This document shows positions 1-7,884 of a DNA stretch of 64,000 nt, piece after piece. Position 1 is the first letter of the stretch. Every line of letters begins with the position of its first letter. The notes under the pieces are model-generated. The model saw nothing but the letters and a program-made list of their open reading frames with translations. It was not told the DNA's origin and searched no databases. The translations under genes were made by a program, and so were the position numbers. The DNA lies in assembly GCA_036782775.1 (NCBI GenBank), contig DAIPYJ010000001.1, positions 62,001-126,000 on the forward strand. Direction: 5' to 3'. The DNA comes from CF-13 sp036782775. Its GTDB lineage: Bacteria > Chloroflexota > Dormibacteria > CF-121.

Positions 1-439
1 CCTGGATCAGCGCCCGGCCGATCACCTCGTGATCGATGCCGAATCGATCCAGGTAGTTCTGATCGAAGAAATGGCCGAAGGGTCCGTGGCCGACGTCGTG
101 GAGCAGCCCGGCGACTCGCAGCGTCTCTTCGACGCAGGCGCTCGATGGCGCATCCGGATAGAGCTGACGAAGGTTGGCATCGAGGCGGCGCGCCCATTCA
201 CCGCTCAGGTGCATGGCGCCCAGCGCGTGCTGGAAGCGCGAGTGCTCGCCGCCCGGAAAGACCCACCAGGCGGACTGGAGCTGATGAATGCGGCGCAGCC
301 GCTGCAGCCAGGGATCGTCGAGCAGATCCTGTTCCGCGGCGGCACTCGACCCGTGCTCGTGCTTGGTGATCTTGATGTAGCCGTGCAGCGGATCAGCGAC
401 CAGGTTGACCGCGTCATAGTGCCGGGCCAGATCGCTCAC
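1..439 (-). CDS. HD-superfamily phosphohydrolase, partial (3' end outside window)
   Basis: The minus strand reads in one frame from a GTG at 439 to the window edge (about 146 residues). It contains HSRFQHALGAMHL and LLHDVGHGPFGH, the HD-domain metal-binding signature of dNTPase/SAMHD1-like phosphohydrolases (COG1078 type). Family members hydrolyse phosphate esters, often (d)NTPs, in the cytosol; the substrate here is unknown. The start is constrained by an in-frame TAA just upstream (455-457 region), so GTG 439 is the first usable start. A TAAAAT hexamer on the minus strand (452-457) may be its -10. The gene is divergent from the thiolase, with 24 bp between starts. The C-terminal part is missing from the window. 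Confidence 0.85.
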   Translation of the reverse strand, partial: MSDLARHYDAVNLVADPLHGYIKITKHEHGSSAAAEQDLLDDPWLQRLRRIHQLQSAWWVFPGGEHSRFQHALGAMHLSGEWARRLDANLRQLYPDAPSSACVEETLRVAGLLHDVGHGPFGHFFDQNYLDRFGIDHEVIGRALIQ

Positions 440-463
440 GAGTCCGGCACGATTTTAACTAGC

Positions 464-1663
464 ATGGCCTGGATGGACCGCACGGTGATCGTCGACGCCC
501 TCCGCACCCCAATCGGCCGCTACGGTGGCGCGCTCAAGGCGGTGCGGCCCGACGACCTGGCCGCCGTCGTGGTTGCCGGCGCGGTGGCACGAAACCAGCT
601 CGATCCGGCAACCATCGAGGACGTCTACTTCGGCGACGCGAACCAGTCGGGCGAGGACAATCGCAATGTCGCGCGCATGGCGGTCTTGCTCGCCGGCCTG
701 CCGGTCGAGATCCCGGCGGCCACCTTCAACCGGCTGTGCGGCTCCGGGTTGCAGGCGATCGTCTCGGCCACTCGCGAGATCGAGACCGGCAACGGCGACC
801 TCTTGCTCGCCGGTGGCGTGGAAAGCATGACGCGCGCGCCTTACGTTCTGCAGAAGCCGAACCGCGAGTTCGACCGCGGTCCCCAAACGCTGTATGACAG
901 CACCCTCGGCTGGCGAATGATCAACCCCCGGATGCCGGAAAAGTGGACGATCAGCCTCGGCCAGACGGCCGAGGTCGTGGCACGGAAATATGCGATCGGG
1001 CGTGAAGAACAGGATCGCTGGGCGCTCGAAAGCCATCGCAAGGCCGTTGCGGCACAGGCCGCCTGTCACTTCAAGGCCGAGCTCATCCCAGTCGCCCTGC
1101 CCAAGGGCGAGCAGTTCGAACGTGATGAAGGCCCGCGCCCAGACACCACCATGGAGAAGCTGGCCGCCCTCAAGCCCGCCTTCGCGAACGATGGAACGGT
1201 CACCGCCGGCAACTCGTCCTCGCTCAACGACGGGGCCGCTTGTGTCGTCCTGATGTCTGAATCCCGTGCGCAGCGAGCGGACGTGGAGCCGCTGGCCCGA
1301 GTGCTTTCAGCGGCCTCAGCCGGCGTCGATCCGTCGGTGATGGGCCTCGGCCCAATCCCGGCCTCGCGCAAGGCGCTGCAGCGTGCCGGGTTGAAGCCGA
1401 GCGACCTCGACCGGGTCGAGCTCAATGAAGCCTTTGCTTCGCAGGTGATCGCTTGCGTTCGCGACCTCGGCCTCGATCCCCAGCGGGTCAACGCCAACGG
1501 CGGCGCCATCGCGCTCGGCCATCCTCTTGGCGCGAGCGGGGCGCGAATCGTCACCACGCTGGTCCACGAACTGGCGCGCACCAAGGGCCGCTACGGACTC
1601 GCGACGATGTGCATTGGAGTCGGCCAAGGCATCGCCATGGTCGTGGAGAACCTCCGCCGCTAG
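464..1663 (+). CDS. Thiolase (acetyl-CoA C-acyltransferase)
   Basis: A 399-residue thiolase catalysing reversible condensation/thiolysis of acyl-CoA. Visible family features are the nucleophile in LCGSGLQAI (Cys92 from ATG 464, Cys89 if ATG 473 is used), NEAFASQV, GGAIALGHPLGASGARI with the catalytic His, and CIGVGQG with the second catalytic Cys near the C-terminus. The frame is open further upstream, but that extension covers the divergent HD gene and lacks homology, so the start is 464 or 473. The later start gives the N-terminus and Cys89 numbering typical of the family. Length is normal. It could be an acetoacetyl-CoA thiolase or a beta-ketoadipyl-CoA/3-ketoacyl-CoA thiolase; sequence reading alone does not choose. 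No beta-oxidation partner lies next to it. Confidence 0.93.
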   Translation: MAWMDRTVIVDALRTPIGRYGGALKAVRPDDLAAVVVAGAVARNQLDPATIEDVYFGDANQSGEDNRNVARMAVLLAGLPVEIPAATFNRLCGSGLQAIVSATREIETGNGDLLLAGGVESMTRAPYVLQKPNREFDRGPQTLYDSTLGWRMINPRMPEKWTISLGQTAEVVARKYAIGREEQDRWALESHRKAVAAQAACHFKAELIPVALPKGEQFERDEGPRPDTTMEKLAALKPAFANDGTVTAGNSSSLNDGAACVVLMSESRAQRADVEPLARVLSAASAGVDPSVMGLGPIPASRKALQRAGLKPSDLDRVELNEAFASQVIACVRDLGLDPQRVNANGGAIALGHPLGASGARIVTTLVHELARTKGRYGLATMCIGVGQGIAMVVENLRR

Positions 1664-1849
1664 CGATCGGACGGAGCGGAGTGCGGTCCCGGGGCGCGCC
1701 AGCGTTGCCGATGGCCGTTGGTCGCCGAGGGACCGTCGCGCAGCTCTGTCCGGACAATTGTGACGCTGATGTACCGATCCGTAGTCGCCCTGCGACCGAC
1801 TCTTGCCCTTTGGCCATATGTTTTTTCGGATGATCGTGATGAGACTTCC

Positions 1850-2650
1850 ATGCAGCGGCTTCGTCGTGCCATACAACGCCTGTTCATCGCCGGCATCAGC
1901 TTCATGCTGGCGGTTGCGCCACTGACGGCGCGTGCCAACTCGATGCCCACCCTCGACAGCCTCTGGAACGAACCGCAAGGACTCTCCATGGACAGCGCGC
2001 TGTACGTTTTCCAGGCGTGGTTCGGGGGTTACAGCGACCAGATGTCGAGCGATCCGTCTCAACGTGGCTTCGAGGAGCTAAGCCGGGCGAATACCGATCT
2101 GCTGAACGCCTACACGCTCCTCCAGCACGCCCATCAGGGCGGCCCTCAGCCGGTTGCCATCATCGATCCGCTCCTGGCCGGCGCCTACGACGGCGTAACC
2201 GGTTCCGACGGCAAGGCGCCGGTTGCTGAGCTCTTCGCCTCCATCAACCAGGGCTTACTTGCGCTCGAAGGGCGTGAATCGACCACCGAGCAGGTGGCCG
2301 CACTCCTCGAGGAGTCCCGGGCGATGCAGGCTGCGGGCCTTCGGGATCTGGAGACCGGTGGCAGCGGCCACGACGCCTTGATCGCGAGCAATGCCCAACG
2401 CGAAGCCGATTTCCTGACGCAGGTCCAGCGTGTCGCGACGCCTGAGGATGACCTCGCTTCCCTGCTGGCGGCCGCGACCTTGCAGGCGACGACCGTCGCG
2501 CATCATCAGTCGCTGACGGCGTTGGCAGCCCTCGGAAATGGAAAACGAAACGGCCAGGCCACTAGCAACGCGTCCGGAAACGGCCATGCGAATGGCCATG
2601 ACAAGGGGCACGGTCAGCAGCAGGCTAACGGGAGCGGCAAGAAAAAGTAG
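1850..2650 (+). CDS. Secreted protein of unknown function with Asn/Gly/His/Lys-rich tail
   Basis: I do not recognise a family. From ATG 1850 the product is 266 residues. The first 32 residues look like a Sec signal peptide: a basic start (MQRLRRAIQRLF), a hydrophobic core, then ARANS as a likely cleavage site. The middle (about 35-225) is soluble and largely helical with acidic and Gln-rich stretches. The last 40 residues are low complexity, rich in Asn, Gly, His and Gln, and end in GSGKKK. The frame is open 44 codons further upstream, but starting there would bury the signal peptide, so 1850 is preferred. The tail resembles metal-binding or linker segments, but no function can be assigned. 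Confidence 0.7.
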   Translation: MQRLRRAIQRLFIAGISFMLAVAPLTARANSMPTLDSLWNEPQGLSMDSALYVFQAWFGGYSDQMSSDPSQRGFEELSRANTDLLNAYTLLQHAHQGGPQPVAIIDPLLAGAYDGVTGSDGKAPVAELFASINQGLLALEGRESTTEQVAALLEESRAMQAAGLRDLETGGSGHDALIASNAQREADFLTQVQRVATPEDDLASLLAAATLQATTVAHHQSLTALAALGNGKRNGQATSNASGNGHANGHDKGHGQQQANGSGKKK

Positions 2651-2664
2651 CCGCCGAGCTGAGC

Positions 2665-2988
2665 TTAGGCCTCTTCCTCGTCCTCGACGCCGTCGAGGGT
2701 GAGCATCAAGCCGTCTTGAAGGTCGTACAGCGCGTCCATCGAGTCTGCGATCGACAGGTCCTCAAAGGCGCGTGAGGCTAAGGGATGATCCATTTCGGCA
2801 GCCAGGCGCTGAACGCGTAGGGCCAGCTCAGTCGGCAGCTGCGTCTCCTCGGCGATATTCAGCATCTCGAGCTCATCCAGCAGCCGGTCCATCTGGCGAA
2901 TACGGTTTCGACGGGCATTCCGCAGCTCGCGCTCCGCGTGCCAGCGTTCGCGCAAGCTCGATATCTGGACCGAGGTTTGCTCGATCAT
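2665..2988 (-). CDS. Small acidic helical protein, function unknown
   Basis: A 107-residue protein, mostly helical and charged, with a likely coiled-coil in residues 5-45 (SLRERWHAERELRNARRNR region) and an acidic C-terminus (DGVEDEEEA). The ATG at 2988 is chosen because GGAGG lies 7 nt upstream and a promoter-like pair lies at 3032-3060. A longer frame to 3060 would run through that promoter. No membrane segment or signal peptide is seen. No family recognised. It is convergent with the secreted-protein gene (14 bp between stops) and divergent from the EamA transporter. Confidence 0.65.
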   Translation of the reverse strand: MIEQTSVQISSLRERWHAERELRNARRNRIRQMDRLLDELEMLNIAEETQLPTELALRVQRLAAEMDHPLASRAFEDLSIADSMDALYDLQDGLMLTLDGVEDEEEA

Positions 2989-3031
2989 TCGGCCGCCTCC
3001 AGCAGTCCGAGCCATGATGTCCCGAGCGACT

Positions 3032-3060
3032 ACATTACTTTCAAAGCTGTTATTGGTCAA
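3032..3060 (-). promoter_or_regulatory. Sigma-70-like promoter for the small acidic protein gene
   Basis: On the minus strand TTGACC (3055-3060) is followed after exactly 17 nt by TAATGT (3032-3037). The predicted start of transcription near 3025 would leave a leader of about 37 nt containing the GGAGG ribosome binding site of the gene starting at 2988. The -35 match is good and the -10 is partial. Confidence 0.5.
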
Positions 3061-3081
3061 GAACGCCAGTCTCCGGCGACG

Positions 3082-3990
3082 TTGAGCCGCCCGAGCCCCG
3101 CCGCCCTCCTGGTGGTCCTATCCGCCTTCTGTTTCGCGGCCGGCGGCAATGTCGTCAAGGGCCTGTTCAAACTCGGATATTCCCCCCAAATGCTTTCCCA
3201 GCTCCGCATCTGGTGGGCTTTTGGCTGGTTGCTGGTCGCCCTGGTGCTGGCCAGGCCCAGCCTATTGCGCGTCTCCCGCGGCGACCTGCCCGCGCTCGCG
3301 ATCTTCGGGGGCGTCGGCCTCGCCGGCGTCCAGTTCACCTACTACCTGACCATCGCCCGGCTGAATATCGCGGTCGCGCTCCTCGTCCAGTACCTGGGGC
3401 TGGTCGGAATCGCCGCCTGGGAGCGGTATCACCGCCGCCAACACCTTGGCTCGTCCGTCTCAGGGGCGCTCGCGCTTGTTCTGATCGGCGCCTTCTTCGC
3501 CGTCGGCGCCTATCGTCCCTCGCTCTTACGAGTCAATCTCCCGGGCATTGGCCTGGGGTTGGTCTCGGCCTGCTTCTTTGCGTTTTACATGCTGCGCGCC
3601 TCGACACTCGCCCGCCGGCTCAACACCTGGACCATCCTGATTTACGGGTTTGGCACCGGGGCCGTGCTCTGGGCCGGCTACGACCTGGTCACCGCCACGG
3701 CGCTCCCTTCAGACTGGCGGGTGTGGGCGGTAATGGCGCTGGTTGGACTGATTGGGACACTGGTGGGCCACGCGCTCTTCGTCGTCGCAGTCCGGACCAT
3801 TCGCCCGTCGACCGCCGGCATCATCGCCACGGCCGAACCGGTGTTCGCCGGCCTGATCGCCTTCGTGGCGTTCGGCGACCGCCTCGAGCCGCTGCAGTTG
3901 CTCGGTGCGGCCATCATCATCGGCGGCATCGCCATCGTGCAACGCGCTGGCCGTGAGCCGGAGCCAGCCGTAGCGGTGATCCTGCAGTGA
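3082..3990 (+). CDS. EamA/DMT-family transporter
   Basis: About 302 residues with roughly ten hydrophobic segments in two repeats, the architecture of drug/metabolite-superfamily EamA exporters (RhaT/YdcZ-like). The first repeat starts at AALLVVLSAFCFAAGGNVVK. The second ends with STAGIIATAEPVFAGLIAFV, the conserved penultimate loop of EamA domains, before a short polar tail. These are inner-membrane carriers for amino acids or metabolites; the substrate cannot be read. Start choice is weak: TTG 3082 places the first membrane helix about 8 residues in, while the first ATG (2938) lies inside the divergent gene. It overlaps the biotin ligase gene by 4 bp, so the two are probably cotranscribed. 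Confidence 0.85.
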   Translation: MSRPSPAALLVVLSAFCFAAGGNVVKGLFKLGYSPQMLSQLRIWWAFGWLLVALVLARPSLLRVSRGDLPALAIFGGVGLAGVQFTYYLTIARLNIAVALLVQYLGLVGIAAWERYHRRQHLGSSVSGALALVLIGAFFAVGAYRPSLLRVNLPGIGLGLVSACFFAFYMLRASTLARRLNTWTILIYGFGTGAVLWAGYDLVTATALPSDWRVWAVMALVGLIGTLVGHALFVVAVRTIRPSTAGIIATAEPVFAGLIAFVAFGDRLEPLQLLGAAIIIGGIAIVQRAGREPEPAVAVILQ

Positions 3991-4754
3991 CTCCCTTCCG
4001 CATCGATCTGGTAGCCGAATGGCTGCTGCCCGGGGAGATCACCTGGTCGCTGCATTTCGAGCCGGCATGCGAAAGCACGCAAGACCTCGCCCGCGCGGCC
4101 GCCGAAACCGGCGCGGATGAAGGCTGGACCGTCGTGACCGACCTGCAGCGTGCGGGCCGTGGGCGGCAGGGCCACTCCTGGGTCGCTCCCGCCGGACAAG
4201 CATTGCTGGTGTCGATCGTGCTGCGGCCGGCGGTCGACGTCCTGCCTAAGCTGCCGCTTCTGGCTGGGCTCGCTGTCGCCGGGGGCATCGAAGCGGCCAC
4301 CGGCATTGCGCCCGACCTCAAGTGGCCGAACGACGTCCTGCTGCGAGATCGAAAGCTAGCCGGCGTCCTCTTGGAGCGGCCCGGCAATGCCGCCGTCATG
4401 CTCGGCATCGGGGTGAACGTCAGCCAGCCGCCAGCGGACCTTCCCGAGGGCGCGACGTCCCTGACCGTCGACCTTGTCCGTCCGATCGAGAGAGAACGCC
4501 TGTTGGCGGCGATCCTCAACGACCTCAGCAATGCCTACGAACGCGCCGACCGGGAGGGCGTTCAATGGATCGTGCCCGCATGGCGAAGCCGCAGTTCGAT
4601 GCTCGGACAACGCGTGCGCTTCGACTACCAGGGCGTTGCCGTGGAGGGTGTGGCCAAGGACATTAGCGAGCAGGGAGCCTTGCAGGTGGAAGCCTCAGGC
4701 GGCCGCCGGCTAGAACTGATTGCCGGCGAGGTCCAGCGCGTCCGGCTCATCTGA
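3987..4754 (+). CDS. birA: Biotin--[acetyl-CoA-carboxylase] ligase
   Basis: A 255-residue biotin-protein ligase that activates biotin to biotinyl-AMP and transfers it to the biotin carrier protein of carboxylases. It shows the biotinyl-AMP loop GRGRQGHSW (about residue 57), the KWPNDV motif (about residue 112), and a C-terminal SH3-like domain. There is no N-terminal helix-turn-helix, so this is a monofunctional ligase and not a BirA repressor. It starts at GTG 3987, overlapping the stop of the EamA gene (GTGA). AccA and AccD are encoded at 18.6-20.4 kb in this window, but AccB, its target, is not. Confidence 0.95.
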   Translation: MTPFRIDLVAEWLLPGEITWSLHFEPACESTQDLARAAAETGADEGWTVVTDLQRAGRGRQGHSWVAPAGQALLVSIVLRPAVDVLPKLPLLAGLAVAGGIEAATGIAPDLKWPNDVLLRDRKLAGVLLERPGNAAVMLGIGVNVSQPPADLPEGATSLTVDLVRPIERERLLAAILNDLSNAYERADREGVQWIVPAWRSRSSMLGQRVRFDYQGVAVEGVAKDISEQGALQVEASGGRRLELIAGEVQRVRLI

Positions 4755-4766
4755 AGGCCAGACGCG

Positions 4767-5213
4767 TCAGTCGTAGGTCGTGCCGTTGTCGACGATGTAG
4801 CCGTTCTCGTGCGTGCCTTGCGGGTCGTGATGCGTGAAGTGGATCAGCCCGCCCTGCGAATTCCAGATGTACTCGCCATGCACGATGACGTGGTCGCCCT
4901 CGCGAACCGGGACGCGCTTGCCGATCGAGATGTTGTGCTCGATCTCGACCGTTACATCCTGGGAGCTCAGTTTGACGATGAACTGCTCATGCGTCCCGGT
5001 GCTACTCGACCGGTCGGGGAAGATGCGCACGACGGCCCCGTCGGCCGTGACCTCGACCTGCGAGCGATGATTGGCGAAGTCGGCCGCAACGGCGGCATCA
5101 TCCGGCGTCGCGGAGGTGGCCGGCGTGCCGCTCGCGATGCCGCAAGCACTCAGGACGAGGCCTGTTACAGCGGCCGCCAACCACGACGATTCGGATCGAA
5201 CCGGTCGGCGGAT
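4767..5213 (-). CDS. DUF3465-type lipoprotein (start codon uncertain, possibly ATC)
   Basis: The product has a lipoprotein signal (AAVTGLVLSACG, lipobox LSAC). It is followed by a domain matching DUF3465: a GTHEQFIVKL stretch, EHNISIG, GDHVIVHGEYIWNSQGGLIH and FTHHDPQGTHENGYI. The role of DUF3465 is unknown; the lipobox places it outside the membrane. The frame has no ATG/GTG/TTG that keeps the basic n-region: ATC at 5213 overlaps the TAA of the cupredoxin gene (TAATC) and would give RRPVRSESSW before the hydrophobic core. TTG at 5180 is the only ordinary start but leaves no positive charge. I annotate from 5213 with the start unresolved. It is certainly coupled to the upstream cupredoxin gene. 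Confidence 0.8.
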   Translation of the reverse strand: MRRPVRSESSWLAAAVTGLVLSACGIASGTPATSATPDDAAVAADFANHRSQVEVTADGAVVRIFPDRSSSTGTHEQFIVKLSSQDVTVEIEHNISIGKRVPVREGDHVIVHGEYIWNSQGGLIHFTHHDPQGTHENGYIVDNGTTYD

Positions 5214-5611
5214 TACCCGACCTTCACGTCTCCCGTCATGCCGGAATGGATCTGGCAGTGATACTTGAAGTCTCCGGCTGAGCTGAACGTCACGATGAAC
5301 TTGGAGCCGGAGCTCTGCAGGCAGGATTCGAAGGTGCCGCCATCGGCGCTCACGCTGTGTTGGGCGGACGTATCGACCCAGTCCCACTCGACGCTGTCCC
5401 CGACCTTCACCGTAACGTTCTGCGGGTCGTACCTGCCAATCGTGTTCGGGTCCGAATTGATCTTGACCGTCTGTGCGGCGGTGCCACCGCTGGCAGCACC
5501 CTTTTGCGTGCAGCTCCCGCCGCTGCTCGTCCCGCCACCGCCACCGCCACCGCAGCTCGCCAGGAGCAGACCGGCGGCAACTCCGACGATCGAGAGTTTC
5601 AAGAGCTTCAC
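5213..5611 (-). CDS. Cupredoxin (plastocyanin-like) lipoprotein
   Basis: 132 residues from GTG 5611, preceded by AAGGAGG 5 nt upstream. The signal peptide ends in a lipobox (LLLASCGGG), followed by a Gly/Ser-rich spacer and a blue-copper domain. Type 1 copper ligands are visible: His in SAQHSVSAD, Cys in DFKYHCQIHSGMTG, the following His and the Met. It is probably a small extracytoplasmic electron carrier or copper protein near the oxidase. It lies 103 bp downstream of the oxidase cluster with its own candidate promoter and overlaps the DUF3465 gene. An ATG 4 nt upstream opens a different frame and is not the start. Confidence 0.88.
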   Translation of the reverse strand: MKLLKLSIVGVAAGLLLASCGGGGGGGTSSGGSCTQKGAASGGTAAQTVKINSDPNTIGRYDPQNVTVKVGDSVEWDWVDTSAQHSVSADGGTFESCLQSSGSKFIVTFSSAGDFKYHCQIHSGMTGDVKVG

Positions 5612-5646
5612 GCATGCCTCCTTGCGAATCGACTTATCCCTAAACG

Positions 5647-5676
5647 AGTCTAGGAGGCCGCACTACCCGCCCGCAA
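5647..5676 (-). promoter_or_regulatory. Candidate promoter for the cupredoxin-DUF3465 pair
   Basis: Minus strand TTGCGG (5671-5676), 18 nt spacer, TAGACT (5647-5652). The predicted transcript would start near 5640 and carry the strong ribosome binding site AAGGAGG before GTG 5611. The -35 match is modest. Confidence 0.4.
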
Positions 5677-5714
5677 CCCAACCGCCGGGCCGGCCGCAGA
5701 ATCAGGTCCGGGCC

Positions 5715-5948
5715 TTACTCGGGCAGCTCGCCGAATTCGCGGCGGGCATCGCGCACCCAGAGCGCAATCGAGGCGATTACCACGATGGCGCCGACGACGA
5801 CGATCACGAGGTTCAGGATGAGTCCGACAAGCAGCAGGGCAATGCCGAGCGCCAGGACCGCAGGCCAGATACTGGGCGGAGGGAGATGGAAGGCGCCGTG
5901 CCCCTCGGCGTGCGCCTCTTCATGCGGAGCGTCGTGGCGGGTCGCCAT
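5715..5948 (-). CDS. Small cytochrome c oxidase subunit IV-like membrane protein
   Basis: 77 residues. A His-rich polar N-terminus (about 1-22) precedes PPPSIWPAVLALGIALLLVG and a second hydrophobic stretch, giving two membrane helices and a charged tail (RDARREFGELPE). The SIWP motif at the start of the first helix is typical of small subunit IV proteins of actinobacterial/Chloroflexota aa3 oxidases. Its ATG overlaps the TGA of the 38-residue upstream ORF (TGATGG), so the two are translationally coupled. It is the last gene of the oxidase run. Assignment rests on motif and context. Confidence 0.75.
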   Translation of the reverse strand: MATRHDAPHEEAHAEGHGAFHLPPPSIWPAVLALGIALLLVGLILNLVIVVVGAIVVIASIALWVRDARREFGELPE

Positions 5949-6064
5949 CAGCCGAAGTTGTTGTAAATCAGGGCCCAGGCGAAGGACAGGGCGAACATGA
6001 TGACCGCGGTCACTGTCAACAGGATGCCGAGGCGGATGTTACGGCGCGCTTCGTCTCTATGCAT
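5948..6064 (-). CDS. 38-residue single-helix membrane protein, oxidase-associated
   Basis: A short ORF: a basic N-terminus (MHRDEARRNIRL), then one hydrophobic helix (GILLTVTAVIMFALSFAWAL) and IYNNFG at the end. It sits 13 bp after the CtaAB gene and overlaps the subunit IV-like gene by 1 nt, which argues for real translation. Size and single-helix topology resemble accessory subunits such as subunit IIa of some heme-copper oxidases, but sequence similarity is too short to judge. Likely a small oxidase subunit or assembly factor. Confidence 0.6.
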   Translation of the reverse strand: MHRDEARRNIRLGILLTVTAVIMFALSFAWALIYNNFG

Positions 6065-6077
6065 TGATCACCGGCAA

Positions 6078-7871
6078 CTATAGCCTCCCCACCATGCGAT
6101 CGACCACCATCACGCCGAAGAGCAAGGCAAGGTAGGCGATCGAGTAGTCGAAGAGCCAGCGCGACCAGCGCTGCCGCGTCGACCGGAGGGTCGCGACCGC
6201 GAGCGCGATGAACAGAACGCCCAGCAGTAGCGCGCCTGCCAGATAGAGCCATCCCAGCGCACCGGTGACGACGATCACGAGGGTCACGCCAACCAGCAGG
6301 AGTGTGTAAGCGAGGATCTGCCGGCGCGCGGCCCCCTCACCTCGAACCACGGGGAGCATTGGCACGCCGGCCCGGGCGTAGTCGCCTCGCAGCCGCAACG
6401 CGAGCGCCCAGAAATGCGGCGGAGTCCAGAGAAAGATCACGGCGAAGAGATAGATCGCGGTCAAATCGATTCGATGGGTGACCGCGGCCCATCCCACCAT
6501 CGGCGGTACCGCGCCCGCGGCTCCGCCGATCACGATGTTCTGCACCGAGCTCCGCTTGAGCCAGAGGCTGTAGACGAAGACGTAGAAGAGCAGTCCGCTG
6601 ATGGCGAGTGTTGCGGCCAGCACATTGACAAAGAAGGCGAGGAGCAAAAAAGCGGCGACCCCCAGCCCGATGCCAAAAGCCAGCGCACTGGCAGGAGCCA
6701 CGCGCCCGTCCGGCAACGGCCGGCGCCTTGTGCGCAACATCGCCCGGTCAAGGTCGCGGTCAATCCAGCAATTGATCGCGCCCGCCCCGGCGGCGGCCAG
6801 CGTGCCACCAAGCAACGTCAGCAGCACGAGCATCGTGCCAGGCCAGCCGCGCTGCGCCATCATCATCGCTCCCAGGGCGGTGATCAGCAGCAAGGGAATG
6901 ACACGCGGCTTCGCCAGGCTGACATAGTCGAGGACGACATCGCGCGCGGGTCGCCGGCTCGCACGCGTGAGCTGCCCCGCGGGAACCAGCTCTTCGGCGG
7001 GAGGCAGCCGGCTTGCGACGGCCGCGAGCACCACCGTGCCGGCCCAAACGGCGGCAGCCAGCGCCAGATGCAGCGCGCGCAGCGGTGTCGGCAGGTGAAG
7101 CGTGACGACGGCCGCGCCGACCGCGATCTGGAAGACGAGCGCGGCGAGCGTCAGCGCGACGATGGTCCGCACCGATCGATCGCGTTGATGCCGGCGAAGG
7201 ACCGATACCAGACCAGCGATCAGCACCAGGCCAACCAATCCGGCGAAGGCCCGGTGGAGCAGCTGGACCGCGGCGAGGCGCTCGAAAGAGAGGCTGAACC
7301 CGCCACCGCACAGCGGCCAGGCGTCGCAGGCGGCGGAAGCGCCGCTGGCGACCACCAGCGAGCCGGTCACGATCAAGAGATAGGTCGCGCCCGCGGCCGT
7401 GCGCGTCCAGCGGACGGAGAACCGATCCCCTCCCCTGGCGCCGCTCCTCGAGGTCACCGCCGCCACAGCGGTAACGGCGGTCGCCGCAAGCAACGCCATG
7501 GCGTTTGCCAGGTGCGCGAGCACGATGATGGGAGGAAGCTCGAGCTTTACCGTGATCGCGCCAAGCGTGACCTGGACCCCCAGGAGCGCTGCCGCGATGG
7601 TTGCCGGCACGACGATATCGCGCCGTTGACGCCAGGCGATCCAGGCAAACGCGAGCGTCAGCAAAATCAGCGTGGTCGCGAGGACTGTCGTGGAGCGGTG
7701 CGAGTACTCGATGATCGCGTGCAGGTCGAGCGGCGGCAGGAGATGGCCATGGCAGAGCGGCCAATCGGGACAGCCGAGTCCCGAGCCTGAGACACGGACC
7801 ACACCGCCCAGCACAACGAGCGCGTAGGTCACCACCGAGGTGGCGACGGCCAGCGCCCGAAAGCCCTTCAT
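6078..7871 (-). CDS. ctaAB: Fused heme A synthase-heme O synthase (CtaA-CtaB)
   Basis: 597 residues. Residues 1-300 are COX15/CtaA-like heme A synthase with eight helices, the Cys pair in LGCPDWPLC (Cys34/Cys40), heme His sites in EYSHRST, VLAHLANA, QLLHRAF and RALHLAL, and a second Cys pair in ACDAWPLCGG. Residues 320-597 are a UbiA-type protoheme IX farnesyltransferase with NCWIDRDLDRAM, the prenyl-diphosphate motif, and the second Asp motif in GDYARAGVPML. Together they convert heme B to heme O and then heme A for the oxidase encoded just upstream. The fusion puts successive pathway steps in one membrane polypeptide; similar fusions are known in Chloroflexota. It is 13 bp from ctaD. Confidence 0.95.
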   Translation of the reverse strand: MKGFRALAVATSVVTYALVVLGGVVRVSGSGLGCPDWPLCHGHLLPPLDLHAIIEYSHRSTTVLATTLILLTLAFAWIAWRQRRDIVVPATIAAALLGVQVTLGAITVKLELPPIIVLAHLANAMALLAATAVTAVAAVTSRSGARGGDRFSVRWTRTAAGATYLLIVTGSLVVASGASAACDAWPLCGGGFSLSFERLAAVQLLHRAFAGLVGLVLIAGLVSVLRRHQRDRSVRTIVALTLAALVFQIAVGAAVVTLHLPTPLRALHLALAAAVWAGTVVLAAVASRLPPAEELVPAGQLTRASRRPARDVVLDYVSLAKPRVIPLLLITALGAMMMAQRGWPGTMLVLLTLLGGTLAAAGAGAINCWIDRDLDRAMLRTRRRPLPDGRVAPASALAFGIGLGVAAFLLLAFFVNVLAATLAISGLLFYVFVYSLWLKRSSVQNIVIGGAAGAVPPMVGWAAVTHRIDLTAIYLFAVIFLWTPPHFWALALRLRGDYARAGVPMLPVVRGEGAARRQILAYTLLLVGVTLVIVVTGALGWLYLAGALLLGVLFIALAVATLRSTRQRWSRWLFDYSIAYLALLFGVMVVDRMVGRL

Positions 7872-7884
7872 CGCCTCTTCGGTC

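Noticed and set aside
29..463. N-terminal extension of the thiolase frame over 145 codons
   Set aside because: It lies antisense to a clear HD-domain gene and has no thiolase homology; thiolase starts at 464 or 473.
4767..5615. Single 282-codon minus frame from ATG 5615 through the DUF3465 domain
   Set aside because: Its first half is the out-of-frame shadow of the cupredoxin gene, whose GTG 5611 has the ribosome binding site; only the part after 5213 is a real protein.
6414..7790. 458-codon open frame antisense to the CtaAB gene
   Set aside because: Composition is Arg/Gln/His-rich noise; the minus strand encodes an unambiguous membrane enzyme.
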